Positions 17,869 to 29,151 of a DNA stretch of 64,000 nucleotides are shown here, in pieces. The notes below the pieces were generated by a model. It was not told where the DNA came from and did no database searches. It was given only the letters and a program-made list of their open reading frames with translations. A program made the translations under genes and the position numbers. The stretch is from assembly GCA_024220505.1 (NCBI GenBank), contig JAKZZE010000016.1:372001-436000 (forward strand), read 5' to 3'. Source of the DNA: Rhizopus arrhizus (taxonomy: Eukaryota; Mucoromycota; Mucoromycetes; Mucorales; Rhizopodaceae). Every line of letters begins with the position of its first letter. The first letter of the stretch is position 1.

Positions 17869-20800
17869 ATGCTTGAATATTTTGAAAAGATCCCTTCAGC
17901 AAGGTATGCAAACTGTAATCAACTTTTGACGTGTAGCATATTCATTGAAATAAATTAGAGAGAATGTTCAAGCAGAATTATTAAGAATGCATTTTGATCC
18001 AACTTTTGAACATGTGAAATCTTGTGGAGGACGTGAGGCATTGGCTAACATTATATTTACAGCTGTTCGAAAGCGAAAAGGTATAATAGCGTACACAAAA
18101 AGCAGGGTAGCGATTAAAATCACTCTTCCCTGATATAGAAAACGCCAAAGATTTTGATGTACCAAGATTTGCAGAAGGCTTAAGAGCCAGCGAATTTTTA
18201 AAATTGGTGAACATATATGATTTATATGCAGAGATAGTCAATGAACTATATCAACTGGAAGAAAAAGTAGGGAGTATATAGCCCAAAAATGTGCGGGAGA
18301 AAGCATCATATTCTGATAGAAACTTTAGGTTGCAATATCAGCCTTACGAAGAATATTTGAAGAAGCCGGTCCTACAGTTCAAGCATACAAGTCGAATTTA
18401 TACTCTGTCTATACCAAATTGTTACAAAATCTTGATGACAGAGACAAAGAATTTTATTGCAAGGCAGAAGACGCATTTATAGAAGAGATATGTAATAATC
18501 TGAAAGGTATTTATCAATAGCATTGAGAAATCAGGAATGTAAAAGTAAGAAAATAAGCAGATCCAACCCATTTGACAAGTATTGTCGGCGTGCTTCGTGA
18601 TAGCTTGATGCGTATAAGTAGAAACCGAACAAAACGATTAGACTTTGACGCACAAAATGCGGCTGAGACCAATAGAGAATGGAAAAAAGTAAGAATCTCA
18701 GATTGCATAGATAGAATATATTCCTCTTATCCAGGAGAAATCCCAGGAGCCGCTATTGATATCGTACCGCACACTTTTCGATCATTTTCAATGTCCAATT
18801 CACAGATCCTTCATAGCATGAAAAGAAAAAGAATGCTCACTCTTTGCTTGGAAAACAAAAATTGTCAAAATGTCAGGTAATTCATTCTCGTCTTTCTACT
18901 TTGTTTTATTAAGTTGACTCTTTTTTTTATAAACAAAAAATAGAACACCTGAAATGAGTTTAAATGAAGCTTGGTCACTTGCTAATACATTAGATACTAC
19001 AATGTCGCGCCATGAGCAGGCGTTTGTTGTCATATGCACGGGTCTTAAACAGAAAAGCTTTCTAGTGCCAGCACGGTCTCGAGAATTTTCCAGTCCATCT
19101 TCATTTTCATCTGAAGACTTGCACGCTTTTAAACAACTTGAAGCAGTAATAAGAAATGATGAAACAACCGATAGATACCTAAAGTCCAAGAAAATGTGGT
19201 GCATTGATGCTTTGATGAACCGTAGCTGCTTTTGGGTGTCCGTACTTAAGATTATAGTACAGTTTATTGACTTGTGGATGAAGTAAGTAATGCTTTTTTT
19301 TTTTAGAAAGTAAACACAATGAGAAAAGTTTTCTAATCTAAAAATAATAAAAGTGATATTGTCGAGTCGAAAAGTGAAACTCTCTTTGCATCACTTATTA
19401 GCAGGGAAAACCTATTAGGATTGCTGCTTAAACGATTTTCTCAAATTGTGGAGACATACAAGCAAACATGCGTTGGCCTAGATACAATTAAGGTGCATAT
19501 ACATATACATGTATATAAAAGGAAGGATCTAACAGTTTTCTCTAATCTCGCAGAAAATTAGCAAGTTATTTGAACAATCTATTGAGTATGTGACCACACT
19601 TGAGCACATTGATCAAATTAGATATGTTTTAATCAAACAAACGGCAAATGTAAGACTTCCAGGCCTTGGACTTGAGGAAATCTGGAACCTTTCTTTCGAC
19701 ACAGAAATGACACTACTTTTAAATCAATTGACCGTTACAGAAGGAACAACAGAGGATTTGACTGCACAGAATATTCCCAAGAGATTACTAACAGTAAGCT
19801 TAATTTTTTAAAAGGTGAACTTTCAAGGTATGGTATATTAATTTCTCTGTACAGCTTTCTATAATTTGGCCTTACAAGACTGTATATCGATTAATTCAAA
19901 CATGTATATACAACAGAGATCAATACAAGGCCGTTGTTCCCATAATGAAAAGCCTTGGTAATCTTTGTACCATGATAATAGAGAAGAATCCCAAAGTTGC
20001 CTATACTTTACCGCTTATAGTATTTGAAGATATGACTACTTCAGATACAGAAAAACTATCAGAATCGATGTTTATGGACATTCCTCACATTTTCAAATCA
20101 CTTTTTACTGAGGTAACTCTGTTCAACGAAATGTATCATGACTCATTAAACTTTTATCTAGAAAACTGATGATAGCGATTGTCCTATTATCTTGAAAGAT
20201 GCTTGCGACTCACAAGTAGTAGATAGTTTTATAAGCTACAGCGTAATTAGAAATCTTATTTTACAAGACGAAAAACAAGAGGAGCCTGCTCTCACGATAG
20301 ATCATACCAAATTTAAATTGGGCCTCTACATACTCAATTCTTTTTGTGCATTTCCCCCGGGAAAAGAAAAGGACTGGAATAGCTATGTAAAAGAGCTTGA
20401 TTATATACCATATATGGAATCACTCTCTAGTAAAGTTGGCTTAAAATTGACTTTTATGCTAGATGTCTGCAATCGTTCAAAGAGACATCAATTACCAGCT
20501 TGCTTAACGCTTAAAGATAAAGAAAGGATACTGGGTTATATAGAGAAACTTTCAGCTTGTATAAGAGAAGTTATAAGAAGATTTGGTTTGAGCCCAGGAT
20601 GGGAAACAGAAATGCTTTTAGAGGCTTTGAAACATGAACCAGGTATTAAAACCACAAACAAAACTCTATCCAATTGTTCTCACACTGTTATAGATTATCA
20701 AAACTTATTAATATGGAATGATAACTTGAACTGTTTTTCTTATTTTAAAGTTCTCGAGGAATTGAAGCATAAACTAGATACGTATCGCTGGAGAATTGGC

Positions 20801-22068
20801 ATTTCTAGAGAAGAATGGAATCAGATTTTCAAAGTGTGTATGCTTTCAAAGGACATGGCAAATCGAATTTTTAAAGTAGGTCTTTCTATTTTTTTTTTCA
20901 AAATTACTATAAATTAACACTGTCCTTTTTATGTTTAGGATGATGAAAGTCTAGAGTGGAAAGAAAATATTAAATTATTATCAAAACATCCGTATGAATG
21001 CGAAATCATAAAACAAGGCTTTAGGCAAGCATTACATCCTGGATATGGATTTAGTTTAGCCCCATTGTTTCCAAAATTACTTGTACACTTTCTTTGTCTG
21101 TTGTTTGAAGCTTCCTCAGTTAAAGATACTCTTCTTAACTACCAGTACACAAACTTTGGTATGAACTATCTGATACAGCGCTTGACACACTCAGGTAAAT
21201 ATAAAAAAGATTAAAAAAATTATTGTTAATTACTATAATTTTTCTCTCTTATTTTTTCTCATTAATTATATATGTTTAGACTTGAAGCAATTCTTTACTA
21301 TACTCTATACAACACAGTTAATACAAGACCAATTAAATGAAAGTTCCTTATGCGAAGACGACAATGATTATTATTATGTTGTAAGCTTGATCAAAGTAAT
21401 AAGGGTAAAAAAAAAAAAAATGAATGGATAGTTGGTACAATATACTAATAGATATATTTGTTTGAATCTTATAGGATCTCAATGTATGGAGCAAAATGTG
21501 TCACTTTGAAAACTCATTATCATATGGCCAGTTAAAGGAACTTTTGAAAAATGACAGCAACAAAGTTAATGAGTTTAATTATATTACAGAAACTGACAGC
21601 GATATGCGTAGTACTAGAGAGACAAGCCAATCAGAGCAAAATCAAACCACATTAATTACTCGACTTCACTACCCTATTCTTGATCAAGAAATGATATCCA
21701 AAAGAGCTTTATCACTTCTTACTATCATTTGCCTTTGTTCCTTAAGCCCACTGGTTAACGATAATGAGATGATACGCATCATGCTTTTTAACTTAATACT
21801 GCAGATTACTGAAGGACTCATTGATCAAAATGCTCAAAAGGATTTTGAGATCATGTTGTCAAATCAGCCTAAAAGTAGGGTTACTAGGTGGAAAAAATCA
21901 AAAAATCCCAAGAGATTACTTCTACTTCGCCCTGCATTGACTAGTGATGAAAGGGTATTTATGGTTCATTTTCTCAAGAAAGTAGATGATTCAGGTCAAA
22001 TCCTACAAGCATTCGGTTTGATGGATAATAGTTCACTGGATGATAATAAGCCTTTGTATATTATATAA
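17869..22068 (+). CDS. Large unrecognised protein, 13 exons
   Basis: Exons that join in frame: 17869-17903, 17959-18080, 18139-18266, 18329-18506, 18558-18876, 18944-19282, 19354-19492, 19554-19793, 19855-20112, 20162-20875, 20939-21194, 21280-21404 and 21475-22068. They give about 1,148 residues. The product is helix-rich throughout (short amphipathic Leu/Ile segments such as RRIFEEAGPTVQAY and LVALLN-like stretches), which suggests an alpha-solenoid; no signal peptide or catalytic motif is seen. I do not recognise the family. The interval 20643-20750 is an in-frame candidate intron of 36 codons that is open if retained. After the TAA at 22066-22068 the same frame stays open for 25 codons, so the true 3' end may lie further on (to about 22376). 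Conserved splicing phases argue for a real gene. Confidence 0.7.
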
Positions 22069-22837
22069 CTGTTGAATGAGTACAATAAAAGCATGCTAAG
22101 ATTACTACCATCTATGTCTCATTCGAAGTTGACGGACAAAGCAGGTTATCTATGTTTCATTTACTTTTTGATACTTATGACATATTTCATTGGTCTGAGA
22201 GCAATTGTAAAAGTGGAGTGATTACCAAGAAAGGAATTGTAAAGATCGGAAGGCGCATTTCAGGCAAAGGGAAAAAGAACAAAATGACAGTAACAATACG
22301 AGTCCACTCCTCAGCATATTTCTTTTTAATATCTTTTATCTCAAACTATTAAACAGTCAAAACAAAGGACAGTTATAGATTATAATTACATTCATGATAT
22401 TAATCCATAGTTGATATGACAGCATTAAGTCTTAATTCCGGCCTCTAAGGAGACTTGCATGAATCAAATATGCCTTTTTTAGTATGATATGTATGCATTT
22501 CTATTGGATATCAAAGCTTTTAAATGAAGACACTTACAATATGACCCAAAGGAAAGCAGGAAAAAGAGTATTGTTACATTTAAATTTTCAAATTTAAAAA
22601 ACCAAAAATTCATTCTTGTGTCCAATTCATGATAATGACATCTTTATTGATTAAAAAAGTACAGACAATAGTTCATGCGAATTCTGAAACTGATTTGAAG
22701 TGGAATGGTACGATCAACACATCCAATAGGAATACAAGTTGAGGATGAACCCGGACCCTTTTTTTTTTTCGATTACATAAATAGGGATGGATTCCTTTTC
22801 AGAGAAGAAAAAAGTTACAATATCTTCTTATATTTAA
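22069..22837. other. Intergenic, possible tail of the upstream gene
   Basis: The first 300 bp or so may hold a terminal exon of the large unknown gene: a frame from about 22215 (after an AG) is open to TAG near 22376. The rest, to 22837, is the AT-rich upstream region of the HSF gene, with a T9 run near 22760. No clear heat-shock element was found. Confidence 0.4.
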
Positions 22838-23894
22838 ATGCCTGGATCTAACTACATTAACATTCCTCAACCTACTATTGATGACGGTTACAATTTTACT
22901 TACAAGCGTCATTCTATTTCATCTGCATCAAGCAGTGGCAGTCTTTGGGAAGAGGAAGGGCATCAAAAGCAATCATCAACTAAAGCAGTTAATATATTCA
23001 TTGGAAAACTTTTTAGGTAAAAAATAAAAATAAAGGTTTTTCTTTATTGAAACAAGAGATTAAACATGGTTATAGTATGGTGAATGATTTATGTAACCAG
23101 CACCTTATTTCATGGAGCTCTACTGGCAATACATTTTTTATTTATAATGCCCCACGCTTCTCTCAAGAAATACTTCCTATATATTTTAAACACTCAAATT
23201 ACTCAAGCTTTGTACGCCAGTTGAACATGTAAATTAATCTTCAAAAAACTCTCAAAATATTCAGTTTACTAAAGAAATATAATAGGTATGGCTTTCACAA
23301 AATTAACAAATCTCCTCGCGGACAAAGAGGCAATAATGAATTTGAACTCTGGGAATTTTCCCATCCAAGATTTCAAAAAGACCGCCCTGATCTCCTCGAA
23401 GGCATTAAACGCAAAGCTATGGATACTGAAATTTTAAGGCGTGAAAACAATGATATTCATACCACTGTTGCTACGATGCAATCATCCCAAGCTGATCTTT
23501 TGCATCGATACAAGGAACTTCAAAATAATTACTCTAATTTGTTACAAAGCGTTGAAGAAATGAAGAAAACACAACTGCAGCAACAAATACTAATCAAATC
23601 CTTGATGCAAAAAACTTGTAAGTTTCTTACAATAGATTTAAAAACAATATCTAATTCCACTTTCATCTATTCTTAGCAGCCAAAGAAGCGAGTCCAAATA
23701 ATTCTGATATGACGATTGCATCTAACCCTGTTTGTCAGTATATACAGCAGTCTCCGCAATTGCCACAAGATATTTTGTGTCCATCCTTCAATCAAGATCA
23801 GCTTTGGTACTTGCCACCAAGCCCTGTATCAAGCAATCATTTACTTTCGCCTTCCTTTGGTAACGTACATTTAACCAACATCAATCCTCAGTAA
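22838..23894 (+). CDS. HSF-type DNA-binding transcription factor
   Basis: Four exons: 22838-23016, 23076-23228, 23286-23617 and 23677-23894, giving 293 residues. The heat-shock-factor DNA-binding domain spans about residues 50-150: [50 protein letters not shown] and a W-F segment at its end. A Leu/Gln-rich coiled coil (about 165-215) follows, as in HSF trimerisation regions, then a Pro/Ser-rich tail. It is much shorter than canonical Hsf1, so it may be an HSF-like regulator such as Sfl1, Mga1 or Skn7-type; it has no response-regulator domain. Both introns inside the domain are required to restore the KLFSMVND and LNMYGF joins, which supports the model. Confidence 0.88.
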
Positions 23895-24114
23895 TCATTA
23901 GTTTGTTTTCCATGAATCAGTTTTTACTTTTTCTTGCATTATGCTTGAACTTGTATGTAGACATTTTTTATTATTATTTTGTATATTTTGTATTCTAAAT
24001 AAAGTCATCCATTGTAATACTATGTTGAACCCAATGTATAATTTTTACTTAGTCGTCCCCTTTTTTTTTGCAGATTGCATATTATTACCTCAGTTTTTTT
24101 CCAGCTGTATGTAA

Positions 24115-24146
<32 letters not shown>

Positions 24147-24166
24147 GACTCTTCTTCTTTTGCGAC

Positions 24167-24583
24167 ATGAACAGTGACGACCTTTCCGTTTCATTCGCTT
24201 CTAGTTTAGGCATCACTGATTTTGCTACAGACATTCCTGAGAATTTCAACACAGATCAACCAGACAAATCCACTAATTTAAACTATAAACAAGAATCGTA
24301 TAAAAGAAAGGCGAGTTCTCCAAAGCAAACTGATGAAGATCCAATTCAATCATTTCTCAATGAAAGTAAATGGCATAATCATAGTCAGCGACCACTAAAT
24401 TCCCGAACTTTGATGAAGGATTCCATAAATAGTAGGGCGCGATCTCCAGGTGAACACTTTGGAAAACGATCTATGCCGTTAGATAATATGTCAGCCATGT
24501 GGCCAAAGGAATCCGGTAATAGAAGACCGAGTCATTTAAAAGAAGAAAACGTGTCTGAAGCCAATAATAAAAAAGTAATACTG

Positions 24584-24626
<43 letters not shown>

Positions 24627-25269
24627 GTTAAAAAAACACGATCTTAACTGTGGCTGTTTATAGAGTACAATAAACAATTTACTGGAAGCACGATTTGTAA
24701 CTTTAGTTTATATTCAAGACAAAAGGAAAAATAACTGATTCATTTCTTTCTGATAGAAAGCTTTACCGACTTCTCTTAAAAAAACATACGATATTGCAAA
24801 TGAAAAAAGGCACACCAAATCAGCAGCTAAACCCTCTTTTCATTCATCTCCTCACACGCCATGTATTATTGAACCTACACGTATCCATTTTGAATGTGAA
24901 GTAAAGCAAAACATGATTTATTCCAAGGTAGCTCAGTTAAAGTTAAAAAATACAAGTTCAGAAAGAATCCGAACGTTTTCACTCTTTTCATCCAACGGCA
25001 TGTTAGAATTCGAAATGAACGAAGGCGCTGTTTTGGAAGAGGAAGAGATTGAAATCAAAGTGAGAATAAAGTCCGAGAGCATTCAGCAACTGCAAACAGA
25101 GCATGCGTCTGATAAACTGCTGGTATTGATAGATCAGACAAATCCAACAATGATCGATGTGTCCATCAAACTCACAAAAGATCAGCAAAACAGTTATCCA
25201 CCTCAAAGACCGGAATGCCCTTTCTGCGCTCTAGAAAAAGGATATCCTCTACATTGTTTACAGAAATAA
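24167..25269 (+). CDS. Protein with C-terminal ASH/MSP-like Ig fold domain
   Basis: Two exons, 24167-24574 and 24757-25269 (intron 182 bp, containing a long A-tract), giving about 306 residues. The N-terminal half is Ser/Asn/Lys-rich and low in order. From about residue 175 the sequence IEPTRIHFECEV...AQLKLKNTSSERIRTFSLFSS...LEFEMNEGAVLEEEEIEIKVRI has the strand pattern of ASH (ASPM-SPD2-Hydin) or MSP-type Ig domains. The C-terminus has C-P-F-C-A and a last Cys that could be a small metal site. I infer a cytoskeletal or membrane-contact role from the fold only. It converges on the uS14m gene with 98 bp between stops. Confidence 0.6.
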
Positions 25270-25367
25270 TCTTGTTGTGTATCATACTTTTTTATTCCCT
25301 CTTTTTCACAAACAAATATATATATATTACAAATAACTACTTCTTCTGTATGTATTCTACTGCAAAT

Positions 25368-25667
25368 CTACCATGATGATTTCTTTACACCGGGAAGTTC
25401 ACCATTCAAAGCTTTCAATCTAAATTGGAATCGGCATAATTTGAATTCACGAAGAACACCACTACCATGTCCAGTGGCAACACAGCGGTTGTGAATATAA
25501 GTAGATGAGGTGTTTTTAGGCATAGCATTCAATTGAAGTTGAGCTTGGTGACGAACTCGAGCTGGCATGGTTTCGTTTCTAGTAATGTACTTGAAAGCTT
25601 GTCGAACAATCTCGTTGTCAGCAACTGATTGGCGAGCTTTGATATCACGAAGGACACGACACCTCAT
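25368..25667 (-). CDS. MRP2: Mitochondrial ribosomal protein uS14m (Mrp2)
   Basis: 99 residues, single exon. It contains the S14 signature: RCRVLRDIKARQ at the start, NETMPARVRHQAQLQLN in the middle, RNRC-like IHNRCVATGHGSGVLREFKLCRFQFR, and the terminal G-x-L-P-G-V-K-K-S-S-W. This is the size and ending of the mitochondrial small-subunit protein. It acts in the mitoribosome decoding region. The start is the ATG at 25667; the upstream open frame is a pyrimidine-derived run and is unlikely to be translated. Confidence 0.92.
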   Translation of the reverse strand: MRCRVLRDIKARQSVADNEIVRQAFKYITRNETMPARVRHQAQLQLNAMPKNTSSTYIHNRCVATGHGSGVLREFKLCRFQFRLKALNGELPGVKKSSW

Positions 25668-26073
25668 TGTAAGTTTGAAGAGATAAAAAAAAAAAACAAA
25701 AAAAAAACAAAAAAAAAAGCTAGGGGGTGAAGTAAAGGAAAAAAGAGTCACAAAGAGCAAATATAAAATTCCGCAAACAGTAGCATATTTTTAATTTTTT
25801 TTTTATTCTAGACGAGTAGTGTTGCAAAATAAGGAAAATTACAAGAATAAAATAACTATTAAAATGTTGAATCGTAATATTTCTACAATTCTTGACGACG
25901 TAAATTTTCATTATGAATTCGTCTGAGTAGCAGTGTGGCTCTCCTTGTTGCTTCGTTTGGCCAAAAAGCTGTCTCTTCAAAAATATATTTCCAGTATAAT
26001 TATAAGTTCAAAACACCACAAGCGTTACATGAAAGGTGTCAGGCTTTCAATGCGATAGTATTTTGTCTGTTAT

Positions 26074-26561
26074 TTATAGTGGTTGATATATTTGATTAAA
26101 AGACAGTAGCGAAGGTTGAACAAGGAATCGCTGCGCTAATGTATCCCATGTGGGCCGTTTAACGGGGCAGGACCACAAGAAATGTTCGTATGGTTCGATT
26201 GTACCATACATCATGCATCCTTTATCCGTGATACAGCTAGGCATGATTTTATGCAGACGAGAGCTTGTAGGAAGTTTTGAATGATAAGGCCTCCATAGAA
26301 TGATTCGTGCTAGATGAGAAACAGAGGCGTGCCAAAACTTGTTCCAGAAAAATTTGCCTGCTCTAGGGTACATGGATGAGAGGCTATATAGAGGAAGCAT
26401 GTCGAGATTTCGGGATCACTTGGTGGATAACTTTTCAATTGGTGTGTCATCTGGTAAAGACGAGCTAAGTAGAGAGACAAACCGAGACACAGGATATTGA
26501 AAACCAAAAGAGGATATACATCCTCCAAGAGCACAGTTGAGTGAGTTTTTAAGAGCGACAA
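26074..26561 (-). pseudogene. LINE ORF2 C-terminal fragment (zf-RVT)
   Basis: The reverse strand reads LARIILWRPYHSKLPTSSRLHKIMP...EHFLWSCPVKRPTWDTLA, which is the reverse-transcriptase zinc-binding domain at the end of fungal LINE ORF2. One Cys of the expected C-x-x-C is lost (CMMYG). No complete ORF remains. A sister fragment, better preserved at the cysteines, is at 55514-55759 (+). Confidence 0.7.
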
Positions 26562-27415
26562 ATGTTTTTTCTTCGGCTACTTGGCCTGTACGCAGGAAAT
26601 CGAGATATGTTTCAGCTTTATTCTTTGCTGACTAGACAAGAAATATCCTCTAGGAGTAAACTTACTATCGATAATATTAAATTCATATATATATCTTTTA
26701 CCAAGAGTGATATCCAATATGTGTTTTTATAAGCGTAATCATTTATGTGCAAGACTGGGAGCTCATTGGCGTTTTATTTTTGACGACATCACTTTCGACC
26801 CATTGTTGGTCTTTCAAAACGTTTTGTCATCGGTTGGTATAGACTACTTGTGTTCTCCGTCTTTTTCATTTTATTCTTTTTTGTTAATCCGAAGCTCACC
26901 GCTATTTAATGCGTGGCTTCTTATTTATTATTTAATAAATTTTCAGCCTAACCGCCCCTACAAAAACAAAAGAATATATGCAAGACTAGGCATACTCTAC
27001 ATAAAGGTATTTCCTCTGCTGTACAAGTAATCATGTCACTCCAGTTGATTTCTAGTTTATATGATTTAGAGTACGGAACATGGATTAACAACAACTAATT
27101 TTTTAAGGTTAGAGCTACACTTTTCTGAAAAAAGTAAAGGCAGAATCGTTAATGACGAGGACATCAAAATAGCTTTAAAGACTCTCTATCTAAATCGTTA
27201 CCAATCATTATTTGCATCTCGTAATCGTCGTGCTCTTGTTTCATTTGCTTTACTATGTCCATTGTACTCTTCAATTGATTCTATACTCATACAAAAAGTT
27301 TTAGTTAGCTTATCCTCAACTTTTCCGTTTCTATTTTTTTTTCTCTTGCCTTCAACTGTCAAATAAAGTTACCCATTGCCATAATGTTTTTTGCTATCTT
27401 CTTTATTTTTTTGGA

Positions 27416-27988
27416 ATGGTGAACTTGAACACTTTCTTCAAGACGTACAACTTACTGCAGAGAAAACGCGGACAACTGCTCTGTTGGAACACATCACTCG
27501 ATATCTTTTCTGCACTTCACCATATTAAATCACAAATTGACCAGCTGTCTGAAAACTCGGCGGATATTTTGGCTCTTCGCTCAGGCGTGCGTTGGAGAGA
27601 ACGAGGTGAGGGATTAAATGTATATTTCTTCTGTACTATAAAATTACAACAACAGAAACAGGCAAACAACATGCTTCAGAATCAAAATGGGGCTACGGTT
27701 ACAACTCTGCCTCATCCAACTGAATGTGCCAGACAGTTCTATGAGAAACTCTACACACCAGATCCGATCGACCCGGACGCTGTTACAACTCTTTTGAATA
27801 GCCTTCCTGAACCTACTGATTATCATCTAGAAACCAACGCGGGCGTACTGACACATCGGTCAGCTGACGATATCAGTAGATGCCTTCAGCCTGCTCCTCG
27901 TAATAGTAGTCCTGGTGGCGATGGTCTACCTACAAAATTATTCAGATATTGTTTCAGCACAGTTTCAGCAGACGGATTTTTTAAGTAA
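27416..27988 (+). pseudogene. LINE ORF2 fragment (linker into reverse transcriptase)
   Basis: An open frame of 190 codons reads RWRERGEG..., ARQFYEKLYTPDPIDPDAV and ISRCLQPAPRNSSPGGDGLPTKLF. This pattern is typical of LINE ORF2 between endonuclease and reverse transcriptase, with SPGGDGLP as the start of the RT fingers. It stops where the RT core should continue. It lies in opposite orientation to the fragment at 26.1-26.6 kb. Confidence 0.65.
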
Positions 27989-29151
27989 TCAACACCGCCC
28001 TTTCGCACCGTCCCACTCTAAAGCTGCCCTCCTTGCTAGAGTTTTGACTTGTAAGCCTTTATTGCATGCAGCATTCTCAATCTTTAGCGCTGACCCTGAA
28101 GGTTTGTGTTTGATGACGCTTCCTTTTGGTCTAGTGAAATGGCAGCCAGTACGTCCTTTATGCTAAGAAGTATTGACAAAGAGAATAGACTATAATATCA
28201 AAGCAAATTCCCTCCATTACTTTACAGCGTATCTATATAACCTCTTTATTTCCTCATATCCTTCTTGTAAATTTGATATGTAACCTTAGTAGTATCCGTC
28301 ATTTTGCGGCTTTTAAATAAAAAAGTTGATTCACTCATTCTGTTATAGTGTTTTATATTTAAAGTACGATGTTGCTTTAATATAATTGCTTGTAATCATT
28401 TTAAATCAAGAAACCTAGCTTAAGTTTATGCCTCTTGTATACACAGTATGTATACTGCCACCTCCTTATCTACTGGACAAATTGCCCTAGAGAGTGGTAT
28501 ATATAAATATATTTATCACATACAAAAGTAATTTAATTCAGAGCTAAAATATAGCTGACAGGTAGAAGCCAGTTATGTAAAGGCTTGATATTCTGCTCAT
28601 GTCTTTCACCTATGTAGGATTCATATTTCTTCAATTGGAGTAAAATCAACCTGTGGTGACAAAATATATAATTTTTACTTAGTAGGGCTTTACATATATT
28701 TGTCATTGTTGCTATTTTAATCATGTATCAAATTTTAAAATAAAAGCAAACATTCAAAAGATAGTATTAAAGATTTAGTACCTGTTTAATGATTTGAATG
28801 ATAATTATTCTCTTTTCAATTAAAGATTTCAAGGAAGCATTCCAATTTAATATATTTTATTTAATGCAACATAACAAATGTATCACTTGCAGGCCAATCA
28901 AAGAAATCCAGGTTGTTGGCTGAGTTTATCCTAAGTTACATTGTCTTGGCTTTGTTCTTGTTTTTTTTTGTTATAAACTCGGGGCTTCAACAGCGCTGTG
29001 TTAATTTACGTCACAAAGGGCTAGTTTTCTTTTCTTTTCTTTTCGAAAGTAGAGCAACAAACTATATATTTACTTTGACAAGAATTAGTGTATCTTCAAT
29101 AAAACACAAAGACTAGATATATATTTACACAATTCTTTCAACTCAAACCCA
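27989..29151. other. Intergenic, AT-rich
   Basis: The first 200 bp may continue decayed LINE sequence. No gene is seen in the remainder, which leads up to the GOST-family gene. Confidence 0.5.

Noticed and set aside
26707..27030. 107-codon ORF starting MISNMCFYKRNH
   Set aside because: AT-driven hydrophobic composition, no family recognised, embedded among LINE fragments.
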